Below, piece after piece: positions 1-6,024 of a stretch of 6,417 nt of DNA (position 1 is the first letter of the stretch; each line of letters begins with the position of its first letter). The notes beneath the pieces were generated by a model, which searched no databases, had not been told where the DNA came from, and worked only from the letters and a program-made list of their open reading frames with translations. Location of the stretch: assembly GCA_027038385.1 (NCBI GenBank), contig JALVXE010000171.1, positions 1 to 6,417 on the forward strand, written 5' to 3'. The translations under genes and the position numbers were made by a program. Origin of the DNA: Thermotogaceae bacterium (GTDB lineage Bacteria > Thermotogota > Thermotogae > Thermotogales > Thermotogaceae).

Positions 1-639
1 TGCAACTCCTCTGCCGCACCACCCGTATCCAGCCACAACGAATTTCTTCCCAGCTATCAGGAGGTTCGTGTTTCTCATTATCGCGTCGAGTGTCGACTGA
101 CCTGTTCCATATCTATTATCGAAGAGGTACTTCATCAAAGCGTTATTCACCGCTATTACTGGAACTCTCAAAAGTCCGTCCTTTTCAAGGGCTCTAAACC
201 TTTTAACACCTGTAGTCGTCTCCTCGGAGATCCCTTTCAAGTTCTCGAGGACATCCTTTCTTTCGGTATGAGCCGTTACTCCGAGATCCGCACCGTCGTC
301 GACTATGAAGTCAGGATGCGCATCTAAAACTCTGTGAATAGCTCTCCAATATTCTTTTTCATCGTGAGTCCTTTTGGCGAAAACATTCACTCCGAAGTCT
401 TTCAAGGCTTCGGCAACGTCATCTTGAGTCGTGAGCGGATTACTTCCCGTAACGTATACATCAGCTCCAAGTGCATGAAGAGTTATTGCGAGGTTTGCTG
501 TTTTCGCCTCTAGATGAACTGAGACACCTATCTTATAACCCTTGAAGGGTTTTCCGCTCTCGTACTTGTTCCTTATCTCTCTGAGAACCCTCATGAATCT
601 CCAAGCCCAATCTATCTTCTTTTTCCCGCTTTCAACCAA
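1..639 (-). CDS. ahcY: Adenosylhomocysteinase (S-adenosylhomocysteine hydrolase), N-terminal part, runs off the left edge
   Basis: Cytosolic NAD-dependent enzyme that splits S-adenosylhomocysteine into adenosine and homocysteine, removing the inhibitory product of SAM-dependent methylation. 213 codons are present, about half of a typical ~400-residue bacterial protein; the 3' half lies outside the window. Visible family signatures are HLEAKTA (42-48), TGSNPLTTQDDVAEAL (64-79), VDDGADL (113-119), the SEETTTG block (138-144), Lys170 and Asp174 in MKYLFDN (matching the substrate-site Lys186/Asp190 of the human enzyme), and the start of the NAD-binding Rossmann fold, GYGWCGRG (204-211). I chose a TTG start at 639-637 because GGAGGTG (652-646) then sits 6 nt upstream. 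The in-frame ATG at 645-643 directly abuts that ribosome binding site and is less likely; it would add two residues. The gene is transcribed divergently from the oxidoreductase at 787. Family assignment is very secure; the start is moderately secure. Confidence 0.95.
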   Translation of the reverse strand, partial: MVESGKKKIDWAWRFMRVLREIRNKYESGKPFKGYKIGVSVHLEAKTANLAITLHALGADVYVTGSNPLTTQDDVAEALKDFGVNVFAKRTHDEKEYWRAIHRVLDAHPDFIVDDGADLGVTAHTERKDVLENLKGISEETTTGVKRFRALEKDGLLRVPVIAVNNALMKYLFDNRYGTGQSTLDAIMRNTNLLIAGKKFVVAGYGWCGRGVA

Positions 640-659
640 CGTCATCACCTCCGAAGGTA

Positions 660-687
660 ATTATCTCAAAAGTTGAAATGTTTACAA
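660..687 (-). promoter_or_regulatory. Weak candidate promoter for ahcY
   Basis: Read on the minus strand, TTGTAA (687-682) is followed after 16 nt by GATAAT (665-660), a fair sigma-A match. Transcription would begin near 653, leaving a leader of only about 14 nt that starts at the ribosome binding site. Very short leaders are possible but make this call uncertain. I saw no better -35/-10 pair for this direction in the intergenic gap. Confidence 0.25.
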
Positions 688-707
688 AGTGTTTATGATC
701 AGAAAAC

Positions 708-735
708 TTGCATAACATAAAAAGTGTGATATTAT
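708..735 (+). promoter_or_regulatory. Extended -10 promoter for the NADH oxidase-family gene
   Basis: TTGCAT (708-713) and TATTAT (730-735) are separated by 16 nt. The -10 is preceded by TGA (727-729), the TGn extended -10 motif, which compensates for the poor -35. Transcription would start near 742, giving a leader of about 45 nt. An alternative pair, TTGAAA (673-678) and TATGAT (694-699), has a short 15-nt spacer and is less convincing. Confidence 0.5.
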
Positions 736-758
736 CCTTGATATATAAGAGAAATAGT

Positions 759-773
759 TCACATATATTGTGA
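759..773. promoter_or_regulatory. Perfect small palindrome in the leader, overlapping the ribosome binding site region
   Basis: TCACA (759-763) and TGTGA (769-773) form perfect 5-bp arms around TATAT. The right arm ends at the first bases of the AGGAGGTG ribosome binding site (773-780) of the gene at 787. It could be an operator, a weak leader hairpin or chance. The arm order is the reverse of the Rex or CRP arrangement (TGTGA then TCACA), so I assign no regulator. Confidence 0.3.
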
Positions 774-786
774 GGAGGTGATTTTT

Positions 787-2118
787 ATGAAGTACGATGT
801 TGTTATTGTTGGTGGTGGACCGGCTGGATTGATAACCGCATCAATTGCTAAGAAAAACTATCAAGATAAGAACATAGCCATTGTGAAAAGAGAACCAGTT
901 GGAATGATACCTTGTGGGATTCCCTACATATTCGGCACGCTTAAGAGTTCTGATAAGAATATCCTTCCAACGAAGGGAGTAGAAAACCTTGGTGTGGATA
1001 TCATAACCGATGAGGTTCTAAGCGTGGACCACGAGAAGAAATCACTAAAAACTTCCCAGGGAATCTTGGAGTACGAAAAGTTGGTTCTGGCCACAGGATC
1101 TGAACCATCTATTCCGAAGCTGAATGGAGTGGAGCTTGAGGGAGTTTACACTATCAGCAAATACAAGGAAGAGATCGATAAGCTTTACGAGGATCTGAAA
1201 AAGTCTGAGAAAGTTGTAATAATCGGTGGCGGCTTCATAGGAGTTGAGGTAGCGGATGAGATAAGAAAGTTGGGGAAAAGGGTTACGATTGTTGAAATGA
1301 TGGATCACCTAATACCTACGGCGTTTGACAAGGAATTTGGGGATCTTGCAAAGGAGAAGCTATCAGAGCACGGCGTTGAGGTTTTAACCTCTAAAAGGGT
1401 TAAAGAGTTATCCGGTTATAAGAGAGTGGAAAAGGTGGTCTTAGACGATGGGGAGATCAATGCAGATCTCGTGATACTCTCAACGGGATACAAACCGAGG
1501 GTGAAGCTTGCCAAAGAGATCGGAGTAAAACTTGGAGAAACCGGTGCGATATGGACTGACGAGTACATGAGAACATCCGTACCGGATGTTTACGCCGTTG
1601 GCGACTGTGTTGAGCACATATGCTTCTTCACGAGAAAACCTGGAAGACTCATGTTGGCATCAACTGCAACGTTTGAGGCGAGAGTTGCTGGAGCCAATCT
1701 GTACAAACTCAGAGTCTTGAGAACCAACAAGGGAAACCTCGGCATATTCTCAACTTCTATAGAAGGTCTCTCGCTTGGAGCAGCGGGATGCAACGAGAAG
1801 ATGATCAGAGAGGAAGGATTCGATGTGGTGGTTGGAAAAGCTTCGGGACCAGACAGACATCCAGGGAGCATTCCAGACGCTTCTAAGATAACTATGAAAC
1901 TCGTTTTTTCAGCTGAGAGTGGGCACTTGCTTGGTGGACAGGTTGCTGGTGGAAAGAGTGTTGGAGAAATCGTAAATGCGATTGGTATGGCCATTCAAAA
2001 AGAGATGACAGCTGCGGAGCTCGCAACCCTTCAGATAGGAACACATCCTCTATTGACAGCTGCGCCGACCATATATCCACTCGTCACAGCTGCCGAAGAT
2101 GCCCTGTCTAAGATGTGA
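787..2118 (+). CDS. FAD-dependent NAD(P)H oxidoreductase, NADH oxidase / CoA-disulfide reductase family
   Basis: A 443-residue cytosolic flavoprotein of the class that uses NAD(P)H to reduce O2, CoA disulfide or polysulfide. The N-terminal FAD-binding motif is VVIVGGGPAGL (5-15). A single redox-cysteine motif, PCGIPY (42-47), contains Cys43; there is no CxxxxC pair as in glutathione reductase-type enzymes. The second Rossmann fold for NAD(P)H is VVIIGGGFIGVEVA (143-156), and the FAD-contact block is TSVPDVYAVGDC (263-274). The C-terminal dimerisation domain spans roughly 320-435 and includes the THPLLTAAPTIYPL segment (419-432). Length is normal for the family. The start is ATG 787 because AGGAGGTG (773-780) lies 6 nt upstream; the in-frame GTG at 778 falls inside that site. 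The gene stands alone between its own promoter and a strong terminator. The physiological acceptor cannot be read from sequence: in anaerobic Thermotogales, oxygen removal and sulfur or CoA-disulfide reduction are both plausible. Confidence 0.93.
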   Translation: MKYDVVIVGGGPAGLITASIAKKNYQDKNIAIVKREPVGMIPCGIPYIFGTLKSSDKNILPTKGVENLGVDIITDEVLSVDHEKKSLKTSQGILEYEKLVLATGSEPSIPKLNGVELEGVYTISKYKEEIDKLYEDLKKSEKVVIIGGGFIGVEVADEIRKLGKRVTIVEMMDHLIPTAFDKEFGDLAKEKLSEHGVEVLTSKRVKELSGYKRVEKVVLDDGEINADLVILSTGYKPRVKLAKEIGVKLGETGAIWTDEYMRTSVPDVYAVGDCVEHICFFTRKPGRLMLASTATFEARVAGANLYKLRVLRTNKGNLGIFSTSIEGLSLGAAGCNEKMIREEGFDVVVGKASGPDRHPGSIPDASKITMKLVFSAESGHLLGGQVAGGKSVGEIVNAIGMAIQKEMTAAELATLQIGTHPLLTAAPTIYPLVTAAEDALSKM

Positions 2119-2142
2119 AAGTACTTAACGTGATTTAAATTC

Positions 2143-2175
2143 AAGGGGTGGAGAAGCTTTTTCCACCCCTTTTTT
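2143..2175 (+). terminator. Rho-independent terminator closing the oxidoreductase gene
   Basis: AAGGGGTGGA (2143-2152) pairs perfectly with TCCACCCCTT (2162-2171). The stem can extend inward with a G-U and two A-U pairs to a 3-nt loop (2156-2158). A run of six T (2170-2175) follows the C-rich arm. It lies 24 nt after the stop codon at 2116-2118 and insulates the sugar operon from the upstream gene. Confidence 0.9.
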
Positions 2176-2199
2176 ACCACAGTTCGCGATTTCTATATG

Positions 2200-2227
2200 A
2201 AAATTTGACATGGTTTAGTCAATTTTG
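2200..2227. promoter_or_regulatory. Candidate operator 1: imperfect inverted repeat over the -35 of the sugar operon
   Basis: AAAATTTGAC (2200-2209) and GTCAATTTTG (2218-2227) match as inverted repeats at 8 of 10 positions, with an 8-nt gap. The repeat covers the TTGACA -35 hexamer and most of the spacer, where a repressor would block RNA polymerase. T. maritima controls its equivalent locus with a ROK-family regulator (NagR), which is a reasonable but unproven candidate. Confidence 0.4.
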
Positions 2228-2234
2228 TAATAAT
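2205..2234 (+). promoter_or_regulatory. Sigma-A promoter of the sugar operon
   Basis: A perfect TTGACA -35 (2205-2210) is followed, 18 nt later, by AATAAT (2229-2234), inside the AT run TAATAATATAT, so the -10 register is slightly uncertain (TAATAA at 2228 gives a 17-nt spacer). Transcription would begin near 2241, downstream of the terminator. This leaves a leader of about 30 nt to ATG 2271 or about 87 nt to ATG 2328, and shows that the open frame reaching back to 2148 is not translated from there. Confidence 0.65.
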
Positions 2235-2245
2235 ATATGTACAAA
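2224..2245. promoter_or_regulatory. Candidate operator 2: inverted repeat spanning the -10 of the sugar operon
   Basis: TTTGTA (2224-2229) and TACAAA (2240-2245) are perfect 6-bp arms separated by 10 AT-rich bases, centred on the -10 and likely transcription start. It overlaps the end of candidate operator 1 by 4 nt. In DNA this AT-rich, part of the match could be chance. Confidence 0.35.
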
Positions 2246-2270
2246 TTGCAGCCATGGAAAGTGGGATAAG

Positions 2271-3860
2271 ATGCCTGTGTTTAAACTGCTTTTGATAGGG
2301 ACCTTAACTTTATCACATTTTATAAGCATGATGAGTGTGGAACAGAAAGTGGGAGAGCTGTTTCTTTTCGGATTTGACGGAGCTCACTACAATCAAGAGA
2401 TCCAGACTCTGATCGATCACAACATAAGGGGATTCATAATATACGGTCGAAACGTTAAAAACAGTCGCCAAGTGAAAGAACTCATCAACAGCATGAAATT
2501 GCATGCCAAGGGTATACCTCCGATAATCGCCGTTGATCAGGAAGGAGGATCGGTTGCCAGGATAAGGGACGTGTTTGTCACTCCAAACGCAATGGCCTTG
2601 GGTTCTGTCAACGATGAGAATCTCACATACGAAGCGGCTTTCCTGATGGGAAAGGATTTGAAAAAGCTCGGGATAAACATGGATTTCGCACCGGTTTTAG
2701 ACGTGAATACAGATCCTATGAATCCTGTGATAGGAGTCCGATCTTTCTGGGATACTCCAGATAGGGTTGCAGATAACGGAGTTGCTTTTTTCAAAGGGCT
2801 TGAAGATGCTGGTGTGATAGCCGTTGGAAAGCATTTCCCTGGCCACGGCGATACCGATACGGATTCACACTTTGAGCTACCCATAGCGAGGGAAAGCAAA
2901 GAGGACTTTTTCAAAGTACATGTGTATCCATTCAAAGTGGCGATCGACGAAGGAATACCAGCGATCATGACGGCACACATAGTTGTCCCGTTCATGGACA
3001 AGGCACCAGCGACGATGTCGAAAAGGATCTTGGGTTATCTGAGAAACACCTTGAGATTCGATGGGGTGATAATCAGCGATGACATGCTGATGAAGGCTAT
3101 AAGTTCGAATATGGATGTAAAAGAGGCCGTGAAGAAATCTCTACTTGCTGGTGTTGATATGTTCATAATATGGAAAGGATTGAAGACGCAGCTGGATGTT
3201 TACAACTACATAGTATCACAAGTGAAAAGTGGTTCTATACCTATGAAAGTAATCGACAGAGCAGTTGAAAAGGTGCTGAAGCTAAAACTCAAGTTGTACA
3301 GAATGCGCTCCAAAGAGCTCGATGCGAATCCAGATGAAGTGTCAAGGGAAATCTCAGACAGGGCGATTTCTCTGTGTAAAGGCGATTTTCACCTTGAAAA
3401 AGGCAAAAAATACTTGATATTCTTTCCGAGAAATCCGACAGCCTCTGTCGTTCAAGAAAAGCTCTATATATCTTCAAACTTGAAAAAGTTTTTAGACGGC
3501 AAAGGGATCGACTACAAGATCGTGAGGTACAACATCAAATCTTCTCCTTACAGGTATATTAGGTATATAGATTCTGCATCAAAATACGACGGAGTAATCG
3601 TATTCACGATAGATGGTCTGAGGAACATCAATTCCGTGCGCCTTGCTGATCTCGTTGTTCGGAAGAATCCGAACAACCTTGTTGTCGCGATACAGTCGCC
3701 TTACGATTATCTCTTCATGAGGAAGAAAAATTTCGTAAACGCCTACGCCGTTACCTACGATTGGAACAACCTCTTCGCCGAATCACTGATCGACAAGCTG
3801 AGTGGAGAATCCCGTTTTTACGGAGATTGCATCCTTAAGAAGGGAGGGGGTTTGAAGTGA
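2271..3860 (+). CDS. cbsA: GH3 beta-N-acetylhexosaminidase (NagZ/CbsA type)
   Basis: Glycoside hydrolase family 3 enzyme releasing terminal beta-GlcNAc, likely from chitobiose or other chito-oligosaccharides. From ATG 2271 it has 529 residues. The TIM-barrel domain starts at MSVEQKVGELFLFGF (21-35). Sugar-site motif VDQEGGS spans 88-94. The GlcNAcase signature KHFPGHGDTDTDSH spans 187-200, with the Asp198/His200 general acid/base dyad. The predicted nucleophile is Asp270 in IISDDM. A C-terminal alpha/beta domain (roughly 372-515) makes it a two-domain enzyme, longer than the single-domain E. coli NagZ (~340). Start choice is open. ATG 2271 has a weak GGGA (2263-2266) site and adds a signal-like stretch, MPVFKLLLIGTLTLSHFIS. 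ATG 2328 or 2331 matches where most family members begin but has no visible ribosome binding site. The frame upstream of 2271 contains the promoter and terminator and is not translated. The stop overlaps the next start by 4 nt. Chitobiose as substrate is inferred from the operon. Confidence 0.93.
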   Translation: MPVFKLLLIGTLTLSHFISMMSVEQKVGELFLFGFDGAHYNQEIQTLIDHNIRGFIIYGRNVKNSRQVKELINSMKLHAKGIPPIIAVDQEGGSVARIRDVFVTPNAMALGSVNDENLTYEAAFLMGKDLKKLGINMDFAPVLDVNTDPMNPVIGVRSFWDTPDRVADNGVAFFKGLEDAGVIAVGKHFPGHGDTDTDSHFELPIARESKEDFFKVHVYPFKVAIDEGIPAIMTAHIVVPFMDKAPATMSKRILGYLRNTLRFDGVIISDDMLMKAISSNMDVKEAVKKSLLAGVDMFIIWKGLKTQLDVYNYIVSQVKSGSIPMKVIDRAVEKVLKLKLKLYRMRSKELDANPDEVSREISDRAISLCKGDFHLEKGKKYLIFFPRNPTASVVQEKLYISSNLKKFLDGKGIDYKIVRYNIKSSPYRYIRYIDSASKYDGVIVFTIDGLRNINSVRLADLVVRKNPNNLVVAIQSPYDYLFMRKKNFVNAYAVTYDWNNLFAESLIDKLSGESRFYGDCILKKGGGLK

Positions 3861-5074
3861 GAAAGTTGTTTTTGGTAGTTTTAGCAATCTTTTTAGTTGC
3901 GGTTAGCGTTCAGGGAAAGGTAGTTTTGAAATTTTGGAACTTCTGGCCGGATAAGTGGATAAAGCCGGTGATCAACGAGTTCATGAAGCAACATCCAAAC
4001 ATCGAAGTTCAAGTTGAGAGGCTCACTTGGAGTGACGGTTTCAATAAGATCGTCACGGCTTTCGCAGCTGGCGATACTCCAGACGTTCTGGAGCTTGGAT
4101 CCACGTGGGTTGCGCAGTTTGCAGCGGATGGAGCTCTTCTTGAAGTTCACCCAGGTGATATGCTCTCCAAGTACAACATGTGGGACCCGGTGATCTACAA
4201 GGGAAAGTACTATGGTTTCCCGTGGGTTATCTCGACAAGGATTCTCTTTTACAACAAGGACCTTTTCAAAAAAGCCGGACTTGACCCAAACATACCTCCG
4301 AGAACCTGGTCTGAACTTCTAGACGCTGCCAAGAAGATATCCGCACTCGGAAACGGTATATTTGGATTCGGAATTAAAACGGGTCAGTACACGACCTGGC
4401 AAACGTTTCTCCCATTTGCATGGTCGAATGGTGCGTCCGTTTTAACAAAGGATTGGAAAAAAGCCGCAGTGAATTCGCCTGAATTCGTTGAGGCACTTGA
4501 GTTCGTGTCAAAGCTGACGAAATATTCCATGATAGACTCTAATCTGAACGTCAGGCAAGCTTTCATGCAAGGGAAAGTTGGAATGATATTAGATGACGTC
4601 GGAAGGATCAAGACTTTCAAAAAGAACGCTCCGAATCTCAACTTCGGTTATGCTCTCTTTGTGAGACCAGATAAGCTGTGGTCAAAACCGATCCAGTTTG
4701 GTGGAGCAGAGGTCATAGTCATCCCGAAGAACACCAAATATCCGAAGGAAGCTGAGATGCTCGCCAAGTTCTTGGTGGAGAAGAATTCGGCCATGGCGAT
4801 ATCGTCCAGAATCCCCACCTTGATACCAGCCGATAGATCGGTCAAAGAGGATGAATTCTTCAAAAAGCAACCCGGGTTCTGTGTTATCATGAAACAGCTT
4901 CAGTTCACCAAGACTCCTCCGGCTCATCCAAAATGGGTCGACATACAGGAGGTTCTCACGGAGTACATAACCCAGGTTTACAACGGTTCGATGTCCCCGA
5001 AAGAAGCGATGGACAAAGCAGAGAGTGAGATCAACGAGATTCTGGAGGAGTTTGAGGAAGAGTACGGGGACTGA
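3857..5074 (+). CDS. Sugar ABC transporter substrate-binding protein (family 1, CUT1 class)
   Basis: A 405-residue periplasmic binding protein that captures a sugar and delivers it to the permeases encoded next. An N-terminal signal peptide is clear: MRK, then a hydrophobic run LFLVVLAIFLVAVSV, with cleavage likely after VQG (about residue 20). There is no lipobox cysteine, so it should be soluble rather than lipid-anchored. KVVLKFWNFWPDKW (21-34) opens the mature protein, and AGDTPDVLELGSTWVAQFAADGALLEV (71-97) is the characteristic family-1 segment. Several tryptophans (27, 30, 34, 58, 84) could stack on sugar rings. The C-terminus is strongly acidic. The start is GTG 3857, overlapping the upstream TGA as GTGA, with AGGGAGGGGG (3841-3850) 6 nt before it. 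Co-transcription and translational coupling with the hexosaminidase make a GlcNAc oligosaccharide the likely ligand; T. maritima TM0810 holds the same position. Ligand identity is inference. Confidence 0.93.
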   Translation: MRKLFLVVLAIFLVAVSVQGKVVLKFWNFWPDKWIKPVINEFMKQHPNIEVQVERLTWSDGFNKIVTAFAAGDTPDVLELGSTWVAQFAADGALLEVHPGDMLSKYNMWDPVIYKGKYYGFPWVISTRILFYNKDLFKKAGLDPNIPPRTWSELLDAAKKISALGNGIFGFGIKTGQYTTWQTFLPFAWSNGASVLTKDWKKAAVNSPEFVEALEFVSKLTKYSMIDSNLNVRQAFMQGKVGMILDDVGRIKTFKKNAPNLNFGYALFVRPDKLWSKPIQFGGAEVIVIPKNTKYPKEAEMLAKFLVEKNSAMAISSRIPTLIPADRSVKEDEFFKKQPGFCVIMKQLQFTKTPPAHPKWVDIQEVLTEYITQVYNGSMSPKEAMDKAESEINEILEEFEEEYGD

Positions 5075-5080
5075 AACGAT

Positions 5081-5110
5081 AAGGGCGGAAGGATCGTTCC
5101 TTCCGCCTTT
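5081..5110 (+). promoter_or_regulatory. Intercistronic hairpin between binding protein and permease genes
   Basis: GGCGGAAGGA (5084-5093) and TCCTTCCGCC (5098-5107) are perfect 10-bp arms around TCGT. A G-U and two A-U pairs extend the stem to 13 bp (5081-5110). Only three T follow before CCCTAGGGGG, so it is a poor terminator. It more likely blocks 3' exonucleases or causes partial termination, raising binding-protein mRNA relative to permease mRNA, as known for intergenic hairpins in other sugar ABC operons such as malE-malF. Confidence 0.75.
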
Positions 5111-5126
5111 CCCTAGGGGGATTTTC

Positions 5127-6017
5127 ATGCTGAGAAAGAAAAGAGTTAAGGACATCATAAACATATCTATTCTTATATCACCATGGTTGATCTCTTTTAT
5201 GGTGTTCAAGCTGTATCCGATATTGTTTTCGGTCTACTTATCGTTCACAAGATACAACCCTATTCGCGGAAGACCTCCCAGGTTCGTCGGTTTGAGAAAT
5301 TATCACCACCTTCTCTCAGATCCGACGTTCGCCATAGCTCTTAAGAACACCATATTGTTCGTCGTGGTAACCGTCCCCATAACGACAACGCTTGCGCTCC
5401 TGATAGCCTCCGTACTGGTGAGCTCTTTGAACATCCGGGGAAAACAGATCTTTCAATCTGGGTACTTCATGCCGGTCGTGACATCGATGGTCGTCATAGC
5501 CACGATATTCTCATACTTGTACTCTCCAAACGGTTATCTGACGGCTCTTGCGAAATTCCTCGGATTTGATCTCAAGTACGGAAGGGGCATTCTGGCAGAT
5601 CCCAGATATGCCCTCCCCGCGATAATGGTGATGGATATATGGGCGAGTTTTGGATACTACACCATATTGTTTCTAGCCGGCCTTCAGTCGATAGATCAGC
5701 AGATATACGAAGCGGCCGCGATAGATGGAGCAAAGGGGTTTTACCTGTTCAGAAAGATCACCCTTCCGCTCGTGTCGCCTATGCTTCTTTTCGTTTTGGT
5801 CATAAACACGATAAGATCTTTCCAGATATTCATAGAGGTTTATGTGATGACACAAGGTGGACCGCTCAGAGCTACTACCACCGTTGTTTATTACCTATAC
5901 GAAACGGGATTTCACAAGATGAAGATGGGATACGCCGCGGCCATGTCATACGTTTTGTTTTTGATAATACTGTCCTTCACGATCGCCCAGAAACTTCTCG
6001 TTAGATACCAGAGGTGA
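5127..6017 (+). CDS. Sugar ABC transporter permease, MalF/UgpA type
   Basis: A 296-residue inner-membrane protein, one half of the translocation pore. Six membrane segments can be drawn by eye at about 12-34, 72-98, 108-133, 162-185, 215-238 and 268-291. The cytoplasmic EAA loop, which contacts the ATPase, is EAAAIDGAKGFYLFRKITLP (195-214), with the conserved EAA, Gly and LP positions intact. GLRNY (55-59) before segment 2 is also typical. The start is ATG 5127, with AGGGGGA (5115-5121) 5 nt upstream. The open frame extends back to 5025, inside the binding-protein gene, but those 34 residues cross the hairpin, look unlike protein, and have no suitable ribosome binding site. The next permease begins 7 nt after the stop. 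Substrate follows from the operon. No ATPase gene is in the window; CUT1 systems in this group often share one encoded elsewhere. Confidence 0.94.
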   Translation: MLRKKRVKDIINISILISPWLISFMVFKLYPILFSVYLSFTRYNPIRGRPPRFVGLRNYHHLLSDPTFAIALKNTILFVVVTVPITTTLALLIASVLVSSLNIRGKQIFQSGYFMPVVTSMVVIATIFSYLYSPNGYLTALAKFLGFDLKYGRGILADPRYALPAIMVMDIWASFGYYTILFLAGLQSIDQQIYEAAAIDGAKGFYLFRKITLPLVSPMLLFVLVINTIRSFQIFIEVYVMTQGGPLRATTTVVYYLYETGFHKMKMGYAAAMSYVLFLIILSFTIAQKLLVRYQR

Positions 6018-6024
6018 AGATCGT

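Noticed and set aside
759..773. A Rex (NADH-sensing) operator for the oxidoreductase gene.
   Set aside because: Rex sites read TTGTGA-N-TCACAA; here the arms are in the opposite order (TCACA then TGTGA), so the match is only superficial.
640..786. A SAH or SAM riboswitch ahead of ahcY.
   Set aside because: The intergenic gap is short and shared with a divergent promoter; I saw no conserved paired structure or space for an aptamer on the ahcY side.
2148..2270. Extra 41 N-terminal residues of the hexosaminidase reading frame, from GTG 2148.
   Set aside because: This stretch contains the terminator hairpin, its T tract and the TTGACA promoter, and its predicted start of transcription is near 2241, so it cannot be the real N-terminus.
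5111..5120. CCCTAGGGGG as a hairpin hiding the permease ribosome binding site.
   Set aside because: The palindrome has no loop, so it cannot fold as an intramolecular hairpin.
5025..5126. Extra 34 N-terminal residues of the first permease, overlapping the binding-protein gene.
   Set aside because: It reads through the intercistronic hairpin, lacks a ribosome binding site, and ATG 5127 has a strong one with a normal permease N-terminus.
4682..5209. A 175-codon open frame on the minus strand across the end of the binding-protein gene and the start of the permease gene.
   Set aside because: It is antisense to two well-supported genes and the intercistronic hairpin, has no recognisable domain, and reads as a shadow frame.
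5639..6004. A 121-codon plus-strand open frame inside the first permease gene.
   Set aside because: It is out of frame with a clear permease that carries intact EAA and membrane segments, and its own translation has no recognisable features.
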